Positions 39,196-49,813 of a DNA stretch of 64,000 bases are shown here, piece after piece (position 1 is the first letter of the stretch; every line of letters starts with the position of its first letter). The stretch comes from Pengzhenrongella sp031582905 (lineage in GTDB: Bacteria; Actinomycetota; Actinomycetes; Actinomycetales; Cellulomonadaceae). The notes under the pieces were generated by a model. That model was not told the origin of the DNA and did no database searches. It saw only the letters and a list, made by a program, of their open reading frames with translations. The DNA is taken from positions 4,020,882 to 4,084,881 of the forward strand of contig NZ_CP133990.1 of NCBI RefSeq assembly GCF_031582905.1, read 5' to 3'. The position numbers and the translations under genes are program-made.

Positions 39196-39513
39196 TCAGG
39201 GCGCCAGCTCGTCGCCGCCGAACCGCTGACGCGCCGCCTGCCGGGAGACGCCGAGGTCGGCCGCGACGTCCGTCCACGTCGCGCCGCGCACGCGGAGCTC
39301 CTGCACCAGCAGCGCCACCCGGGCGTCCGCGCGGCGCCGCTCGAGGACCGCCGCGCGCAGGTCGCGCCCAACCCGCGCGCGCTCAGCCGCCGCGGCCGCC
39401 GGCTCTGCCGTCTCCACCGCGCCAGGGTGCCCCGCTGGCAACGAATCTTGTCGCGCGACGCGCGGCGCCAGGCCGGCCCCACCGGGCCGGCCGCCACGCC
39501 GCGCGCCATTCAC
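39196..39513 (-). CDS. small HTH protein
   Basis: The 105-residue protein ends in a helix-turn-helix-like segment (GATWTDVAADLGVSRQAARQ) preceded by a basic/hydrophobic helix (RRADARVALLVQELRVRG). GTG 39513 overlaps the stop of the small gene upstream as GTGA, so both are one transcriptional unit. The first 50 residues are low-complexity. A broken relative of its 5' part lies at 49660-49813. Confidence 0.55.
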   Translation of the reverse strand: MNGARRGGRPGGAGLAPRVARQDSLPAGHPGAVETAEPAAAAAERARVGRDLRAAVLERRRADARVALLVQELRVRGATWTDVAADLGVSRQAARQRFGGDELAP

Positions 39514-39904
39514 AGCACCCCGGCGTCACGGAGCGCGTCGTACACACCGGCGTCACGGAGCGCCTCGTGCAGCTCAGTGGCGCTGCGGCTGGCGCGAAGC
39601 ACCGCGTCAGCCGCTCGCGCTGTCGCGGCGATCTCACGAGCTCGCGCGAGCACCGCCTCACGTCGGCTCGGCCGATCGATCTGGGTGGAGGTGGTCTGGC
39701 TCATGGTGGTCCCGTTCTCGAGGGGGCGATGCACCGCGGCGGGACGCCGCGATCACACCGACCTCATGTGCGGCACGTGACCGCTCGTGCACCACCCCCG
39801 GTCGACGGGAGCCGTCGACCGTTCGCCGCGGTGGCTCCCCGGGGTCGGACAGGTGACCTCCCCATCTCGTCGGGTCAGTAGCCCGGCCAGTGGTGCAGCC
39901 GGGG
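39398..39904 (+). repeat. 0.5-kb duplicated module, copy 1
   Basis: About 500 bp from the Ala-rich part of the HTH gene to GTAGCCCGGCCAGTG aligns with 49679-50175 in the same orientation, with long identical blocks (for example GGAGGTGGTCTGG and GACCGTTCGCCGCGGTGGCT). Conservation includes non-coding DNA upstream of the small gene, so promoter and gene were copied together. Borders are approximate. Confidence 0.75.
39510..39704 (-). CDS. small paralogous protein, copy 1
   Basis: The 64-residue Arg/Ala-rich protein (MSQTTSTQIDRPSRREAVLA; ADAVLRASRSATELHEALRD) is a paralogue of the 55-residue product at 49810-49977. Its C-terminus has an internal duplication of the DALRDAGV unit, encoded by a repeat at 39521-39560. 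It could be a small DNA-binding or antitoxin-like protein; no family is recognised. Confidence 0.55.
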   Translation of the reverse strand: MSQTTSTQIDRPSRREAVLARAREIAATARAADAVLRASRSATELHEALRDAGVYDALRDAGVL

Positions 39905-40027
39905 GATGCGGCCCGGTGGCCGACGCGCTGGCTCTGACGTTGACCGTCGCTGACGCTGGTCGCCGTCTGTGGACGCGGCGGGGGCGCGGCTAGGCTCCGA
40001 CGGCCGCGGGTCGCCAAGGGAGCGTGT
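39705..40027. promoter_or_regulatory. divergent region before type III R-M genes
   Basis: This 323-bp region lies between the leftward small gene and the rightward res gene. It contains the conserved upstream part of the duplicated module (to about 39904), with a GTCGACGG(GAGC)CGTCGAC inverted repeat near 39801-39819, then a segment leading to res. No further gene seen. Confidence 0.45.
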
Positions 40028-42768
40028 GTGAAGTACGAGCTGTTCGACTACCAAGAGGTCGCCGTCGCGGCGATTTCCAAGCACCTCGTCCGTGCGACCC
40101 GGGACCATGACGATGACCCGGACGAACGCTCCGCTGTCGTCCTGGCTGCGCCGACAGGTGCGGGCAAGACCGTCATCGCCACCGGCGTCATCGAAGCGTC
40201 CCTCGACGGAGACGAAGCTACGGCCGGCGTTGAGGACGCGACGTTCCTGTGGGTCACCGACGACCCGTCGCTGAACCGACAGACTCTGCAGAAGATGCTC
40301 GACTCGTCGTCGGACATCAAGCTCAACCGGTTGACGATCATCGAGAGCGACTTCGACGAGGAGGTCTTCGCTCCCGGGCGCGTCTACTTCCTCAACATCC
40401 AGAAGCTGAGCGCCAACGCGACGCTGTCCAAGTCCAGGATCGACGGACGCATCTACTCGCTGTGGGAGACGATCGCGAACACGATCGTGCAGCGTCCGCA
40501 CGGCTTCGTCGTCGTTGTCGACGAGGCCCACCGGGGCACCACGACGGCTGCCGCGTCTGGCAGGACCCGGGAGACGATCGTCAGCCAGATCATCGGCGGC
40601 GGCGCGACCGGCCGGCCTGCCGCGCCCGTCGTGTGGGGTATCTCGGCGACGCCGCGGCGGTTCCTCGGAGCCATGGCGGAGGCCGGTCGGACGACGAAGC
40701 AGCACACCATCCGCACCGAGGACGTGCGCGCCTCGGGGCTCCTCAAGGAGCAGATCGTCCTGGGTCACACCCAGGGAGTCGACGCGGCCGAGTCCGCGCT
40801 CGTGCGGTTCGCGGTGCAGCGCGTGCGGCTGTACGACCAGAAGTGGGCCGCGTACACCGCGGCGACCGGAGAGCCGGCAGTCCATCCCGCGCTGGTCATC
40901 CAGGTGGCGGACAAGCCAACGCCGGCCGAGCTGGCAACCCTGATCAGCACGGTGCTCGAGGAGTGGCCGGGCATCGGCCCCGAGGCCATCGTGCACACGT
41001 TCGCCGATCACACCCCCGTGACCGCAGGCGGATACGAGATCCCCTGGTGCCCCCCGAGGACATCCAGGACCGCACCGGAGTCCGCGTCGTGCTGTGCAAG
41101 ACGGCCATCACGACCGGCTGGGACTGCCCGCGCGCAGAGGTCCTGCTCTCGTTCCGGGTAGCGCGTGACCTTGACCTGATCACCCAGGTGATGGGACGGA
41201 TGGTGCGCACGCCCCTCGCACGGCGCATCGACACCGACCAGGACCTCAACGCGGTCCACTGCATCCTGCCGAAGTTCGACAAGGTGGCGGTCGAGGCGAT
41301 CGCCGAACGGTTCCGGGTCGGCGACGACGAGACCCTCGCGAACGGCACCACAGTCATCGTCGACGCCGTCGAACTCGCTCGGAACCCCACCCTTGCCCCG
41401 GCACCGGCAGCCGCCCTCGACGTCACGCTCCGGACCCCATCGTCCTCTCCCGTAAGCCCGCCGTCGGATGACCTCGACCTGGCGTCGGTCGATGAGGCGA
41501 CGGCGACTCTCGCCTCACCGACCGGGCCCGTGCAGCCGACGACGTCGAGCGCGACGACCGCGGCCAGCCACCGGACGCCCGACGCTGGCGGGCTGTTCGC
41601 CGCCGACGCGACACCGGTGCACGACCTGAGCGCCACGGCATCGACATCGGTGTTCGACGTGATCGGTGCCGTGCCGTCGTACACGATCCCGCGACGTACG
41701 CTGCGCTCACCTGTGGACCGGCTCACCCAGATGGCAATCCTGCTCGCCGGTGAGCACGACGGGGTGACGATCGACGCCAAGGCGCCGATCAAGGCCCGGA
41801 CCGCACTGGTGTCGGTGATCGACGAGCATCGGGCGGTCCTCGAGGAGTCCGGCGAGCTCGACCAGCTGGTGCGCGGCGCCGGCGTCACACGCCTCTTCGA
41901 ACACACCGTGGGCTTCGCCAACCCGACGGCGGCCAGCACCGACACCAGCTCCGAGCTCGTGCTCGACGCCCGCGGCGTGCACATCCTGATGAAGCGCGCG
42001 GAGGCGCTGCTCCCGCAGGGTCTGGCCAACGCCTACGTCAAGCGGCTGGCCGAACATGACGACCAGATCCGCCAGGCGCAGCTGACCACCATCGCTCTGG
42101 CCGGCGACCCCAGCCTGCCGGCCGCGCTGAAGAGCCGTGCCTCGCACATCGTCGAGCAGTGGTTCAAGGACTATGGCGGTGCCATCACCCGGCTACCCGC
42201 CCCTGAGCAGGAGCGGTTCGACCGCATTAAGCGTGAGTCGGACCGGCCTCTGCTGACCACGATCACGCTGCCGAGCAACAAGACCGAGAGCTCGGCCGGC
42301 ACGGCGTGGGAGCGGCACATCCTGTCCGACAGCGAAGGGCTGTACCGCGCGGAGCTGCAGGGCTGGGAGGAGCACGTGCTGCGGACCGAGCTCAACGCGG
42401 GCGCCGTGGCTTGGTATCGCAACCCCTCCACCGGTAGGCACTCGCTGCAGATCCCATACACGACCGCTGGCGGTATCAAGGGGCTGGCTCCCGACTTCGT
42501 CTTCGTTGACCAGGTCGCCGGCCAGCTGGTCGCCTCCCTCGTCGACCCGCACGGCACCCACCTCGCCGACGCCGTCGACAAGCTCAAAGGGCTGGCCCAC
42601 TACGCCGCGACCCACGCGGACGCCTACCACCGGATCCAGTCTGTCGCGCTCGTCGACGAGCACTACCTCCTGCTCAACCACAAGGACCCGCAGATCCGCG
42701 ACGCCATTGCGACCTTCGAGGGCACCGACTCGCGCGAGCTCTTCCGCGCGCACGGGACGAGGTACTGA
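40028..42768 (+). CDS. res: type III restriction endonuclease subunit Res (frameshifted)
   Basis: Superfamily 2 helicase/nuclease of about 913 residues. Walker A is LAAPTGAGKTVIA (residues 41-48), the DEAD-box is VVVVDEAHRG (about 165), then SATPRR; after the break motif VI-like QVMGRMVRTPLARR follows. The C-terminal part, with PDFVFVD and a KLKGLAHYA segment, fits the nuclease end. One extra base in the C4 at 41041-41044 joins GGYEIP to LVPPEDIQD. Res precedes mod by 3 bp, the reverse of the usual order. Confidence 0.87.
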
Positions 42769-42771
42769 CCC

Positions 42772-44910
42772 GTGGCCCACATCGACAACCTCATCGACTC
42801 CATCAAGGACCCCCAGCTGCGCACAGCGCTGCGCGCCGAGTACGACAAGGTCACCAAGAACCGGCGCCTGGGCCTGGTCTTCGACCGGCACCTGCCCGAG
42901 TCGGTCGTCCTCCCCGGGTTCGCGATTCGGGAAGGGGAGAAGGTCCAGGTCCTCGCGGATGGCTCGGACGACCCCGCAGACCTCGACGGTTCCGGCGTCT
43001 GGACCGTGACCGACGTCGGCGCGACGCACACGTCACTGCGTGACGGCAATGGCGAGACCCGGCAGGTCGGCAGCGCGCGCCTGGTCGCCACGCGCGAATT
43101 CGGGGACCCCATCTACCCGGGCCTGGTGTCCACCGGGCGCGTCGTGCGCGGCGGCGCCGCAGATGGTAATGACGGCGGCAAGCCGTTCCACACCGTGATC
43201 AACGCCGAGAATTACCACGCGCTAGAGGCGCTCCTCTTCGCACATGAGGGTCAGGTCGACGCGATCTACATCGACCCGCCCTACAACACCGGCGCCCGCG
43301 ACTGGAAGTACAACAACGACTACGTCGACGACGCCGACCCCTACCGCCACTCCAAGTGGCTCAGTTTCATCGAGCGCCGCCTGCTTGTGGCCAAGCGACT
43401 GCTCAACCCCGCGGACTCCGTCCTGATCGTCACCATCGACGAGAAGGAGTACCTGCGCCTCGGCCTGCTGCTCGAGCAAATGTTCTCCGACGCACGGATC
43501 ACGATGGTCACCGCGTCGATCAACGCGGGCGGCTCAACACGGACCGGCACCTTCGCGCGCTCCGCCGAGTACATCTTCTTCGTCCAGCTTGGTGCCTCCC
43601 ATCCTGCCCCGCTCCACCTGGGCGACGAGTGGAATCCGGTCAAGACGGCCAACAAGAACAACCTGCGATGGAACATGCTCATGCGGTCCGGCACGCAGCC
43701 GTTCCGCACGACGCACCCGAACCTCTTCTACCCCGTCTTCATCCGCAGCACTGCGGACGGTCCCGTCTTCGACTCGGTCGGAGAGCCGTTCTACGGCGAC
43801 GGTTGGCAAGACGTCGCGCCGCCTGCCGGGTGCGAAGCCGTCTGACCCATCCGCCAGGACGACAAGGAAGGTCGCTGGCAGACCTCACCTGAGGCTCTCC
43901 GCGAGCTCATCTCCCTCGGCTACGCCCGGATCGGCACCTGGCGGGGGGCCAGCAGCACGCTGACCTACCTCAAGCAGGGCGAGCGCAAGAAGGTCGACGA
44001 CGGGCTCTTCCCTATCACCGGCCGCCGCTCCGACGGGTCCGTCATCACCGACGGCTCTCAGTACCAGGCGCGCTACGTTCCCAACGACGTCTGGCGCCTG
44101 ACCAGCCACGACGCCGGGAACAGCGGAAGCCGCCTGCTCTCGCGGTTCCTACCCGACCGCACGTTCCCGTTCGCCAAGGCCCTCTACGCGGTAGAGGACG
44201 CACTGCGGTTCTTCGTCGCCAACAAGCCCGACGCGCTTGTCCTCGACTTCTTCGCCGGCTCAGGGACGACCACCCAGGCCGTGATGCGGCTCAACCACCA
44301 GGACGGCGGTCACCGCCGCAGCATCTGTGTCACCAACAACGAGGTCGGCGTTGCCGAACAGGCCGAACTTCGCGCGCGAGGGCTCAAGCCCGGCGACAAG
44401 GACTGGGAGGCGATGGGCATCTGCGACTACATCACCAAGCCGCGCATCCGTGCCGCCATCACCGGCACCACGACGACCGGAACCGCGGTCACCGGCGACT
44501 ACCGGTTCGTTGACGAGTTTCCGATGGCCGACGGGTTCCGGGAGAACGTGGAGTTCTTCACCCTCACCTACGAGGACCCCACGCTCGTCTCGCTCGGGCG
44601 CCGGTTCGAGGCGATCGCGCCGCTGCTCTGGCTCCGCGCGGGGGCGCGGGGCGAGCGTATCGCCGAGGTGGCCGAGGAAGGCTGGTCGATCCCTGCATCG
44701 GCCTGCTACGGGGTCATGTTCGACACCAGCGCCTGGGGCGCGTTCGTGTCGGCGGCTGCACGACGTGACGACCTCACGCACGCGTTCATCGTCACCGACT
44801 CCCTCGTCGAGTACCAGCAGATCGTCGCGCGGATCGACCCGGCCCTCCTAACGACCCGGCTCTACGCCGACTACTTACGCAGCTTCGAGATCAACACTCG
44901 AGCGCAGTAG
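42772..44910 (+). CDS. mod: type III adenine methyltransferase Mod (in-frame TGA)
   Basis: The beta-class N6-adenine methyltransferase has motif IV DPPYNTG (about residue 168) before motif I LDFFAGSGTTTQAV (about 490). It would recognise the target and modify one strand. The frame is uninterrupted except for a TGA at 43843-43845, where the context (GCEAV-stop-PIRQDDKEGRW) fits a TGG codon. With it read through, the length is 712 residues. GTG 42772 is close behind res. Confidence 0.85.
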
Positions 44911-45086
44911 CGGCGCACCAGCCGGGCCGGTGTGCGGTCACGGCTGACCCACCGAGCCGGTGGTGCATCGGAGGTCGTGGGCGCGCCAGCCGAGGGATCT
45001 TCGGAGGGCGAGTCGATCGTCGTCTCACTGCGTTCAGCTTCGGCCACACTTGCTCCCGCACGCCGGCCGGCACTGGAAGGCTCGCC

Positions 45087-45896
45087 TCACTCTCCTAGCG
45101 GTTTGAACTCGGTGTCCGCGCCATACCGGACGACGCCGCTGCCGTCGACCCAGATGAAGTGCTCGTAACTGCCCCGACCGAACTTCACGTCGGTAAGGCG
45201 CCGGCCACGCAAGCCGCAGGCATCCAGGTCGTCATCCGTGGGGGTGATCTCCCGCACCGGTTCGTCGCAGAGGACGTCCCTGTTGATCGACAACGCTCCT
45301 GGGACATATCGATGCGCGGGGGGACCGGCTGCGCCGAGCAGAACGAAGGGGCGGCTGCTCGGGTCGGTGACCCACGCCGGCAGGACTCGTTCGAGTAGCC
45401 ACGACCTGACCAGGTTGTCGACGATGACGTCGTCCTGCTGCTGCGAGAACGGGTCCAGGCGCGGGCGGCCATCCGCAAGATCGGGCCCGAAGCTGTTTCG
45501 CACTACCAGCGCTCCTCCGGTAATCCGTCCGAGCTCCCCGAGGGTCAGGGGTGGCTGCAGTGGGCGATCGGCCAACTCTCCGGGCACGCCCAATGGTCGG
45601 AACTTCGGGCCTGCGCCGGCAGCTTCATTGACCAGCGCCGCCTGGGTGCCACTACGGCTAAGGGCTGAGATCAGCGCCGCCTCAACGAGAGCCGCCTCAG
45701 CCGGGGACGGATAAGGCCCCGCCACCTCGAGGACGTACTCCCCGGTCTCGATTAACGCGCGTAGGCCCGGGTTGTGGGAGCCGCCGGTGTGCTGCAGTGC
45801 CCTTTCTGGGCTTGCCCCTTTGCCGACGTAGCGAATCTGAGCACTGCCCTGCCCTCGGTACAGATACACGCACGCCTGCGAATCGACTGCACCCAC
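45087..45896 (-). CDS. GIY-YIG domain protein
   Basis: The 269-residue protein begins with a GIY-YIG-type fold: ACVYLYRGQGSAQIRYVGKG, SPERALQHTGGSHNP, and a Glu in EAALVEAALISAL. The C-terminal part has no known domain. GTG 45896 was chosen for the AAGGAG 5 bp upstream. It lies 176 bp beyond and convergent with mod; a role as an accessory nuclease in defence is only a guess. Confidence 0.65.
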   Translation of the reverse strand: MGAVDSQACVYLYRGQGSAQIRYVGKGASPERALQHTGGSHNPGLRALIETGEYVLEVAGPYPSPAEAALVEAALISALSRSGTQAALVNEAAGAGPKFRPLGVPGELADRPLQPPLTLGELGRITGGALVVRNSFGPDLADGRPRLDPFSQQQDDVIVDNLVRSWLLERVLPAWVTDPSSRPFVLLGAAGPPAHRYVPGALSINRDVLCDEPVREITPTDDDLDACGLRGRRLTDVKFGRGSYEHFIWVDGSGVVRYGADTEFKPLGE

Positions 45897-45950
45897 ATCG
45901 GCTCCTTGAGTTGCCGCGATCAACGATCATGACCGAAGAGACATTATCTG

Positions 45951-46328
45951 TTAGGTCTGGCCGAACGCCCACCACGATGCGTACTGCGGTGGTTCGTCGG
46001 GCGATGCCGTGCGCGTCGGTGGTGCAACAGGATGGGCATGACGAGACCGACGTCGTGCGGGCGGTCTGCGGGGAGACGCTCAAGGCTGATCGCTCGTGGT
46101 CGCGCGCCAGGGCGACGTGCTCGGCACGGGCTGCGCGTACGGCGTCAAGCAGGAACGTCTGGGAGAAGCCGAGCGCGTCTCGGGCGTCCGGTGGAGCGAG
46201 TTCCGCCCGGTCGCCCTCGATCCGGACGACGACGATGTCGTCCGCCCCGGCAACGGTTCTGTCACGACACCGTCGACGGCCTGGCGCACGCTCGCGCTCA
46301 GGGACGCCTGGGGGTGCCCGACCGTCAT
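45951..46328 (-). CDS. hypothetical protein (frameshifted, low confidence)
   Basis: ATG 46328 opens MTVGHPQASLSASVRQAVDG; one more base near 46245 (a G4 run) would continue with ADDIVVVRIEGDRAELAPPD and FSQTFLLDAVRAARAEHV, which has real-gene codon bias. The 3' end is unclear; a TAA at 45951 fits one frame. No family recognised. Situated just upstream of, and in line with, the GIY-YIG gene. Confidence 0.4.
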
Positions 46329-46509
46329 GACGCCGGAGGCGGCTGGAGGGCTGCCCAGCGGCCTCCGCGCGTCGGGCTAGAGCCTCGACATGATCGCGCG
46401 GGTGCTGAGCTTCGGGGCCGTTCCTCCGTGACCCGGGCGCTCGCCCAGCTCGAGAACTGAGCCGGGCCGTAGGCAAGGCGGTTGCGGCGGTCGACTCTTG
46501 CCCCAGAGA

Positions 46510-46551
46510 CTGGGTGCGGCCCCGTCGCTGCAACGACGGAGCCGCACCCAG
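46510..46551. terminator. long hairpin beside IS5 element
   Basis: CTGGGTGCGGC (46510-46520) pairs with GCCGCACCCAG (46541-46551), and the inner CCGTCG/CGACGG extends the stem around a CTGCAA loop. It abuts the left end of the IS (46557) and may be a terminator or a preferred insertion site. Confidence 0.6.
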
Positions 46552-46556
46552 AACTA

Positions 46557-47525
46557 GGGCACGTCTCCTATATGCGAGACCAGGTGAGGCAGGCGGCGAG
46601 GATGACGGCGGCGCGGTAGGTGATGGCGAGCTTGTCGTAGCGGGTGGCCAGTCCTCGCCACTGCTTGGCGAGGGCGAAGTGGCGTTCGACGACGTTGCGG
46701 CGCCGGTAGGCGTCGGTGTCCAGGCCGGGCGGTCTGCCAACCGCGTGAGCCCCGGCGTCTGCGGGCGGCGATCTCGTCGGACTTCTGCGGGATGACGACG
46801 GCGATCCCTCGGGCGCGCAGCGCGCGCCGGTAGGTGCCGGCTGAGTACGCCTTGTCCGCGATCACGGCGTCGGGGCGGGTGCGGGGACGGCCCGGTCCGA
46901 TCCTGGGCACCCAGATGTCAGCCAGGACCGCGGCGAGCACGGCGCCGTCGTTGCGGTGCCCGCCGGTGACGACCGCGGCCAGCGGACGCCCGCGCCCGTC
47001 GACCGCGGCGTGGATCTTGGTGGTGAGTCCTCCACGTGAGCGCCCGACGCCGTGACCTGCGGGTTCAGGCTCAGCGGTCGGCTGATTCCTGTGATTCGAC
47101 CGGGCCCCCTGTGTCCTGATCGGGGCGGGTTGTGTTCGTCGCGTGCTGGTGCGCCCGGGCGATCGTGGCATCGACCGATACCGCCCAGTCGACCTTTCCT
47201 GCGGCGTCGGCCTCGGCCAGCAGCCGCGCCAGCACCCGGTCCCACGTCCCGTCGGCGGCGTACCGGCGGTGCCGCTTCCACGCCGTCTGCCACGGCCCGA
47301 ACTCCTCACGCGGCAGGTCCCGCCACGCGATCCCGGTGCGGTACCGGTAGGCGATCGCCTCGACCACCCGACGATTGTCACCGAACGGGTGCCCACGCCG
47401 GCCCGCGTTCGAGGGCAGCAACGGCTCCACCCTCGCCCACTGCTCATCGGAGAACACCCGGTACCGAGAAGACGTCACCCCGTCACAGTGCCGCGAGCCT
47501 CACCACATCTATGGGAGACACGCCC
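46557..47525 (-). mobile_element. IS5-family element (IS427-like), about 969 bp
   Basis: The ends are imperfect inverted repeats: left GGGCACGTCTCC, right (reverse complement) GGGCGTGTCTCC, flanked by TA on both sides (46555-46556 and 47526-47527), consistent with the short TA target duplication of this group. It contains one transposase read in two or three frames. Confidence 0.8.
46568..47478 (-). CDS. IS5-family transposase, two-frame
   Basis: The first frame (GTG 47478) gives the DUF4096-type N-terminus RYRVFSDEQWARVEPLLPS and SVDATIARAHQHATNTTRP, including the first catalytic Asp. It stops at 47071. The second frame continues LTTKIHAAVDGRGRPLAAVV, DAVIADKAYSAGTYRRALRA. A last shift near 46745 leads to GLDTDAYRRRNVVERHFALA with the catalytic Glu. 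IS427 relatives use programmed frameshifting between orfA and orfB; the shift seen needs +1 at a G5 run (near 47100), so error or frameshifting are both possible. Confidence 0.75.
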
Positions 47526-47596
47526 TAGTAGGGCTCGAGCGTGATGGAGACCGAGCCACGGGACCATGTGACGGTCAGTCGAAATCCGCGCTTCAC
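47525..47596 (-). CDS. possible 23-residue peptide, stop supplied by IS end
   Basis: AAGGAGGTG precedes GTG 47596 at 8-bp spacing, one of the strongest ribosome sites in the window. It opens a short frame VKRGFRLTVTWSRGSVSITL ending EPY. The stop codon TAG is formed by the IS5 inverted repeat, so a longer protein may have been cut by the insertion. No function recognised. Confidence 0.4.
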   Translation of the reverse strand: MKRGFRLTVTWSRGSVSITLEPY

Positions 47597-47631
47597 GAGC
47601 ATCACCTCCTTCTCCTGGGGTTCTCTCACCT

Positions 47632-47663
47632 GTCAGGGCCGGGCCGGGCGGCCCGGCCCTGAC
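47632..47663. terminator. strong GC hairpin terminator
   Basis: GTCAGGGCCGGGCC and GGCCCGGCCCTGAC are perfect 14-bp arms around GGGC. The stem sits between the small peptide gene and the plasmid-like gene. No T-run follows in either direction, as is usual in high-GC actinobacteria. Confidence 0.7.
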
Positions 47664-47923
47664 GTCTTCCATGATCCTGGCGAAGCCGGGGAGCACCAAG
47701 GCAGAAGTTTGGCCATCCGAGCGGCGTGCGCTGTCGACGCAGCGGGTTAGGTAGCCACCGGAGCGCGGATTTTGACCGCCCCGGCGACGCTCTCGTACCA
47801 TCTGAGCGGTCCACTTTCGTGGGTTCACGTGCAGGCATGTCTCTACGCCATGACCCCATGACCCCATTGACCCCGCTACGGCAGCGGGGGGCTCAGATGG
47901 TCAGTCAGTATTCGGAGGTGTCC

Positions 47924-48759
47924 GTGGGAACTTTCACCGTGACGGCCAAGGGGCTGCTCACCGACGCGGTCAAGGGGTCCGGCCGCAAGGCGACGGTGCA
48001 GCTGGCGGAGGAGTACGCGCGGAGGAAGGCCCCCGGCCAGTCGTCGACCGACCTCTCGAAGCTGTTCGCGCTCGGCGAGGTGCCGATGAAGCTTTACCTC
48101 ACCCTCGTCATGCTGACTCGCAAGCCGCCGCACGTGCTCTACCGGGCCCGGCCGGACCACTACTGGGCCGAGATGCTGGGCTACGAGGAGCTCGATGCTC
48201 GTCGCCCCGAACCAGGCGCCGGCACGCGACGCATCAAGCGCGCGTTCGTGGTGTTGGGCAAGGCAGGACCTCGCGGCACGAGCATTGTGACGCGCACGCC
48301 GGAGCCGGGCCACGGCGCCCGCATCGCGGTCCCCATCCATCCCCCCAGCCGCCGAAGACGCACCGAGGGCCGTACATCACGATCCCGATACAACTGTGGT
48401 CTCGCGGCTGGATCAACGTGCTGTCAGCTCGAGCGCTCTTCGTCTACCTCTGTCTACGGCTCGTGCTCGCAGGTCGACCCGAGACCGAGGGCGCCCCCGT
48501 CTCCAGCTGGGACAGGGAGAACTTCTGCATGAAGGAGGACACCTGGCAGCGCGGATTCAATGAACTTAAGGCGCTTGGCCTGGCCCGGGGCCAGGTGGAG
48601 GACGAGGTGCCGCGCGATCGCTGGTCCACGGACCTGCACAAGCGCAAGGTGTACTACCTCAACAAGACGTTCCTCGAGACGACCGACGCCCCCGACAGCA
48701 AGGGCGACCCCGCGGACGGCAGCGCGCCGGCCGAGACGGACGACTTGGCCGCCCGGTAG
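47924..48759 (+). CDS. plasmid replication-like or conserved hypothetical protein (frameshifted)
   Basis: GTG 47924 has GGAGG at 5-bp spacing. The N-terminal part (VTAKGLLTDAVKGSGRKATV; VLYRARPDHYWAEMLGYEEL) and the C-terminal part (VLSARALFVYLCLRLVLAG; DTWQRGFNELKALGLARGQV) join if the C6 run at 48341-48346 has a seventh base, giving about 278 residues. The C-terminal half looks like a winged helix used in plasmid/ICE replication initiators, but I cannot name the family. Confidence 0.5.
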
Positions 48760-48920
48760 ACCGGCCGGTCTCGCCCAGGCCTGGGTCGGCGCCGCTGAGC
48801 GACGGACCGCAGACGTCGTCGTCGGCCGCCTACCTCGAGAGGATCGGGAGAGCTTCCTTCGCGAGTGCGGCAAGGGCCAATGCGAGTACGACGCGTCCAC
48901 CAACCCGGTGTCCTCGTGCG

Positions 48921-49655
48921 GCGCGCCGCCCCCACCTGCCCGGCTTCTTCTACGACACCCTGCTCCTGCAGGCAGGCGCGACGACGGCCGCCGCACCCGC
49001 CTCGCCCTACCGTCCCGAGCCTGCGTCGTTCGTCCTTCCCGTCAGGCACACCTTCACCACCAGCGACGGCGAGTACCGGCTGACCGTCCTGTCGACCCCG
49101 CCCACCGGCGCGCAGGTGCGGTTCATCACCCGCCACGACCCCACCCGTTCCACGACCAGGTGCGGTGGCTCGTCACCGCGGGCATCACCACCGGCCACCG
49201 CGACGGCACCTTCCGCGGCGCCAGCCTCCGCCTCCCGCGAGGCGACCGCCGCCTTCCTGCACCGCGCCGCCGGATCACCAGCCCCGGCCGAGCTCGTCCG
49301 CGAGTTCGTCGACGTCCCGACCTCCCACCGGTTCCACGACGAGATCCGGTGGCTCGCCTCCACCGGCATCACCACCGGGTACCGCGACGGCACCTTCCAA
49401 GGCTCCGGCAGCGTCTCCCGGGAGGCGATGGCCGCGTTCCTGCACCGCGCCGCCGGATCACCAGCCCCGGTCGGGCCCGTGCGCGAGTTCGTCGACGTCC
49501 CCGCCGACCACCCCTTCCACGACGCCGTCGCCTGGCTCGCCTCGACCCGCATCACCACCGGCTACCGCGACGGCACCTTCCAAGGGTCCGGCGCCGTCTC
49601 CCGCGAGGCGATGGCCGCGTTCCTCTACCGGTACGACCACGCCGGGCTGAGACCC
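48921..49655 (+). pseudogene. SLH-repeat protein remnant
   Basis: Three S-layer homology repeats are visible: PFHDQVRWLVTAGITTGHRD, RFHDEIRWLASTGITTGYRD and PFHDAVAWLASTRITTGYRD, each followed by an SREAMAAFLHRAAGS-like unit. Upstream is a secreted-type stretch (PASFVLPVRHTFTTSDGEYR). There is no start codon in frame, and two frame changes occur (near 49140-49146 and 49225), the second needing a base removed. SLH domains bind cell-wall polymers. The 3' end runs into the duplicated module, so the gene is probably truncated at both ends. Confidence 0.6.
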
Positions 49656-49659
49656 GCGA

Positions 49660-49813
49660 GGTCTCCGCCGCGGGCCCGACAGCCGCCGCGGCCGCCCGGT
49701 TTGTCGTCTCCACCGCGCCAGGGTGCCCCGCCGGCAACGGAGCTTGCTGCGCGACGCGCGGCGCCAGGCCGGCCCCACAGGGCCGGCCGGCCGCCGCACC
49801 GAGCGCCGTTCAC
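49660..49813 (-). pseudogene. remnant of HTH gene downstream of small paralogue copy 2
   Basis: GTG 49813 overlaps the small gene's stop as GTGA, as in copy 1. The start VNGAR and, in another frame, PAGHPGAVETT match the protein at 39196-39513. A 4-base GGCC expansion shifts the frame and the alignment stops where the SLH gene begins, so the HTH domain is lost. Confidence 0.5.

Noticed and set aside
38818..39780. A 320-codon plus-strand open frame upstream of the R-M genes
   Set aside because: No domain, Arg/His-rich, and antisense to the coupled small gene/HTH pair.
47071..47110. Definite programmed frameshift in the IS5 transposase
   Set aside because: The shift needed is +1 at a G5 run and the window has many run-length errors, so programmed frameshifting cannot be told from an error.
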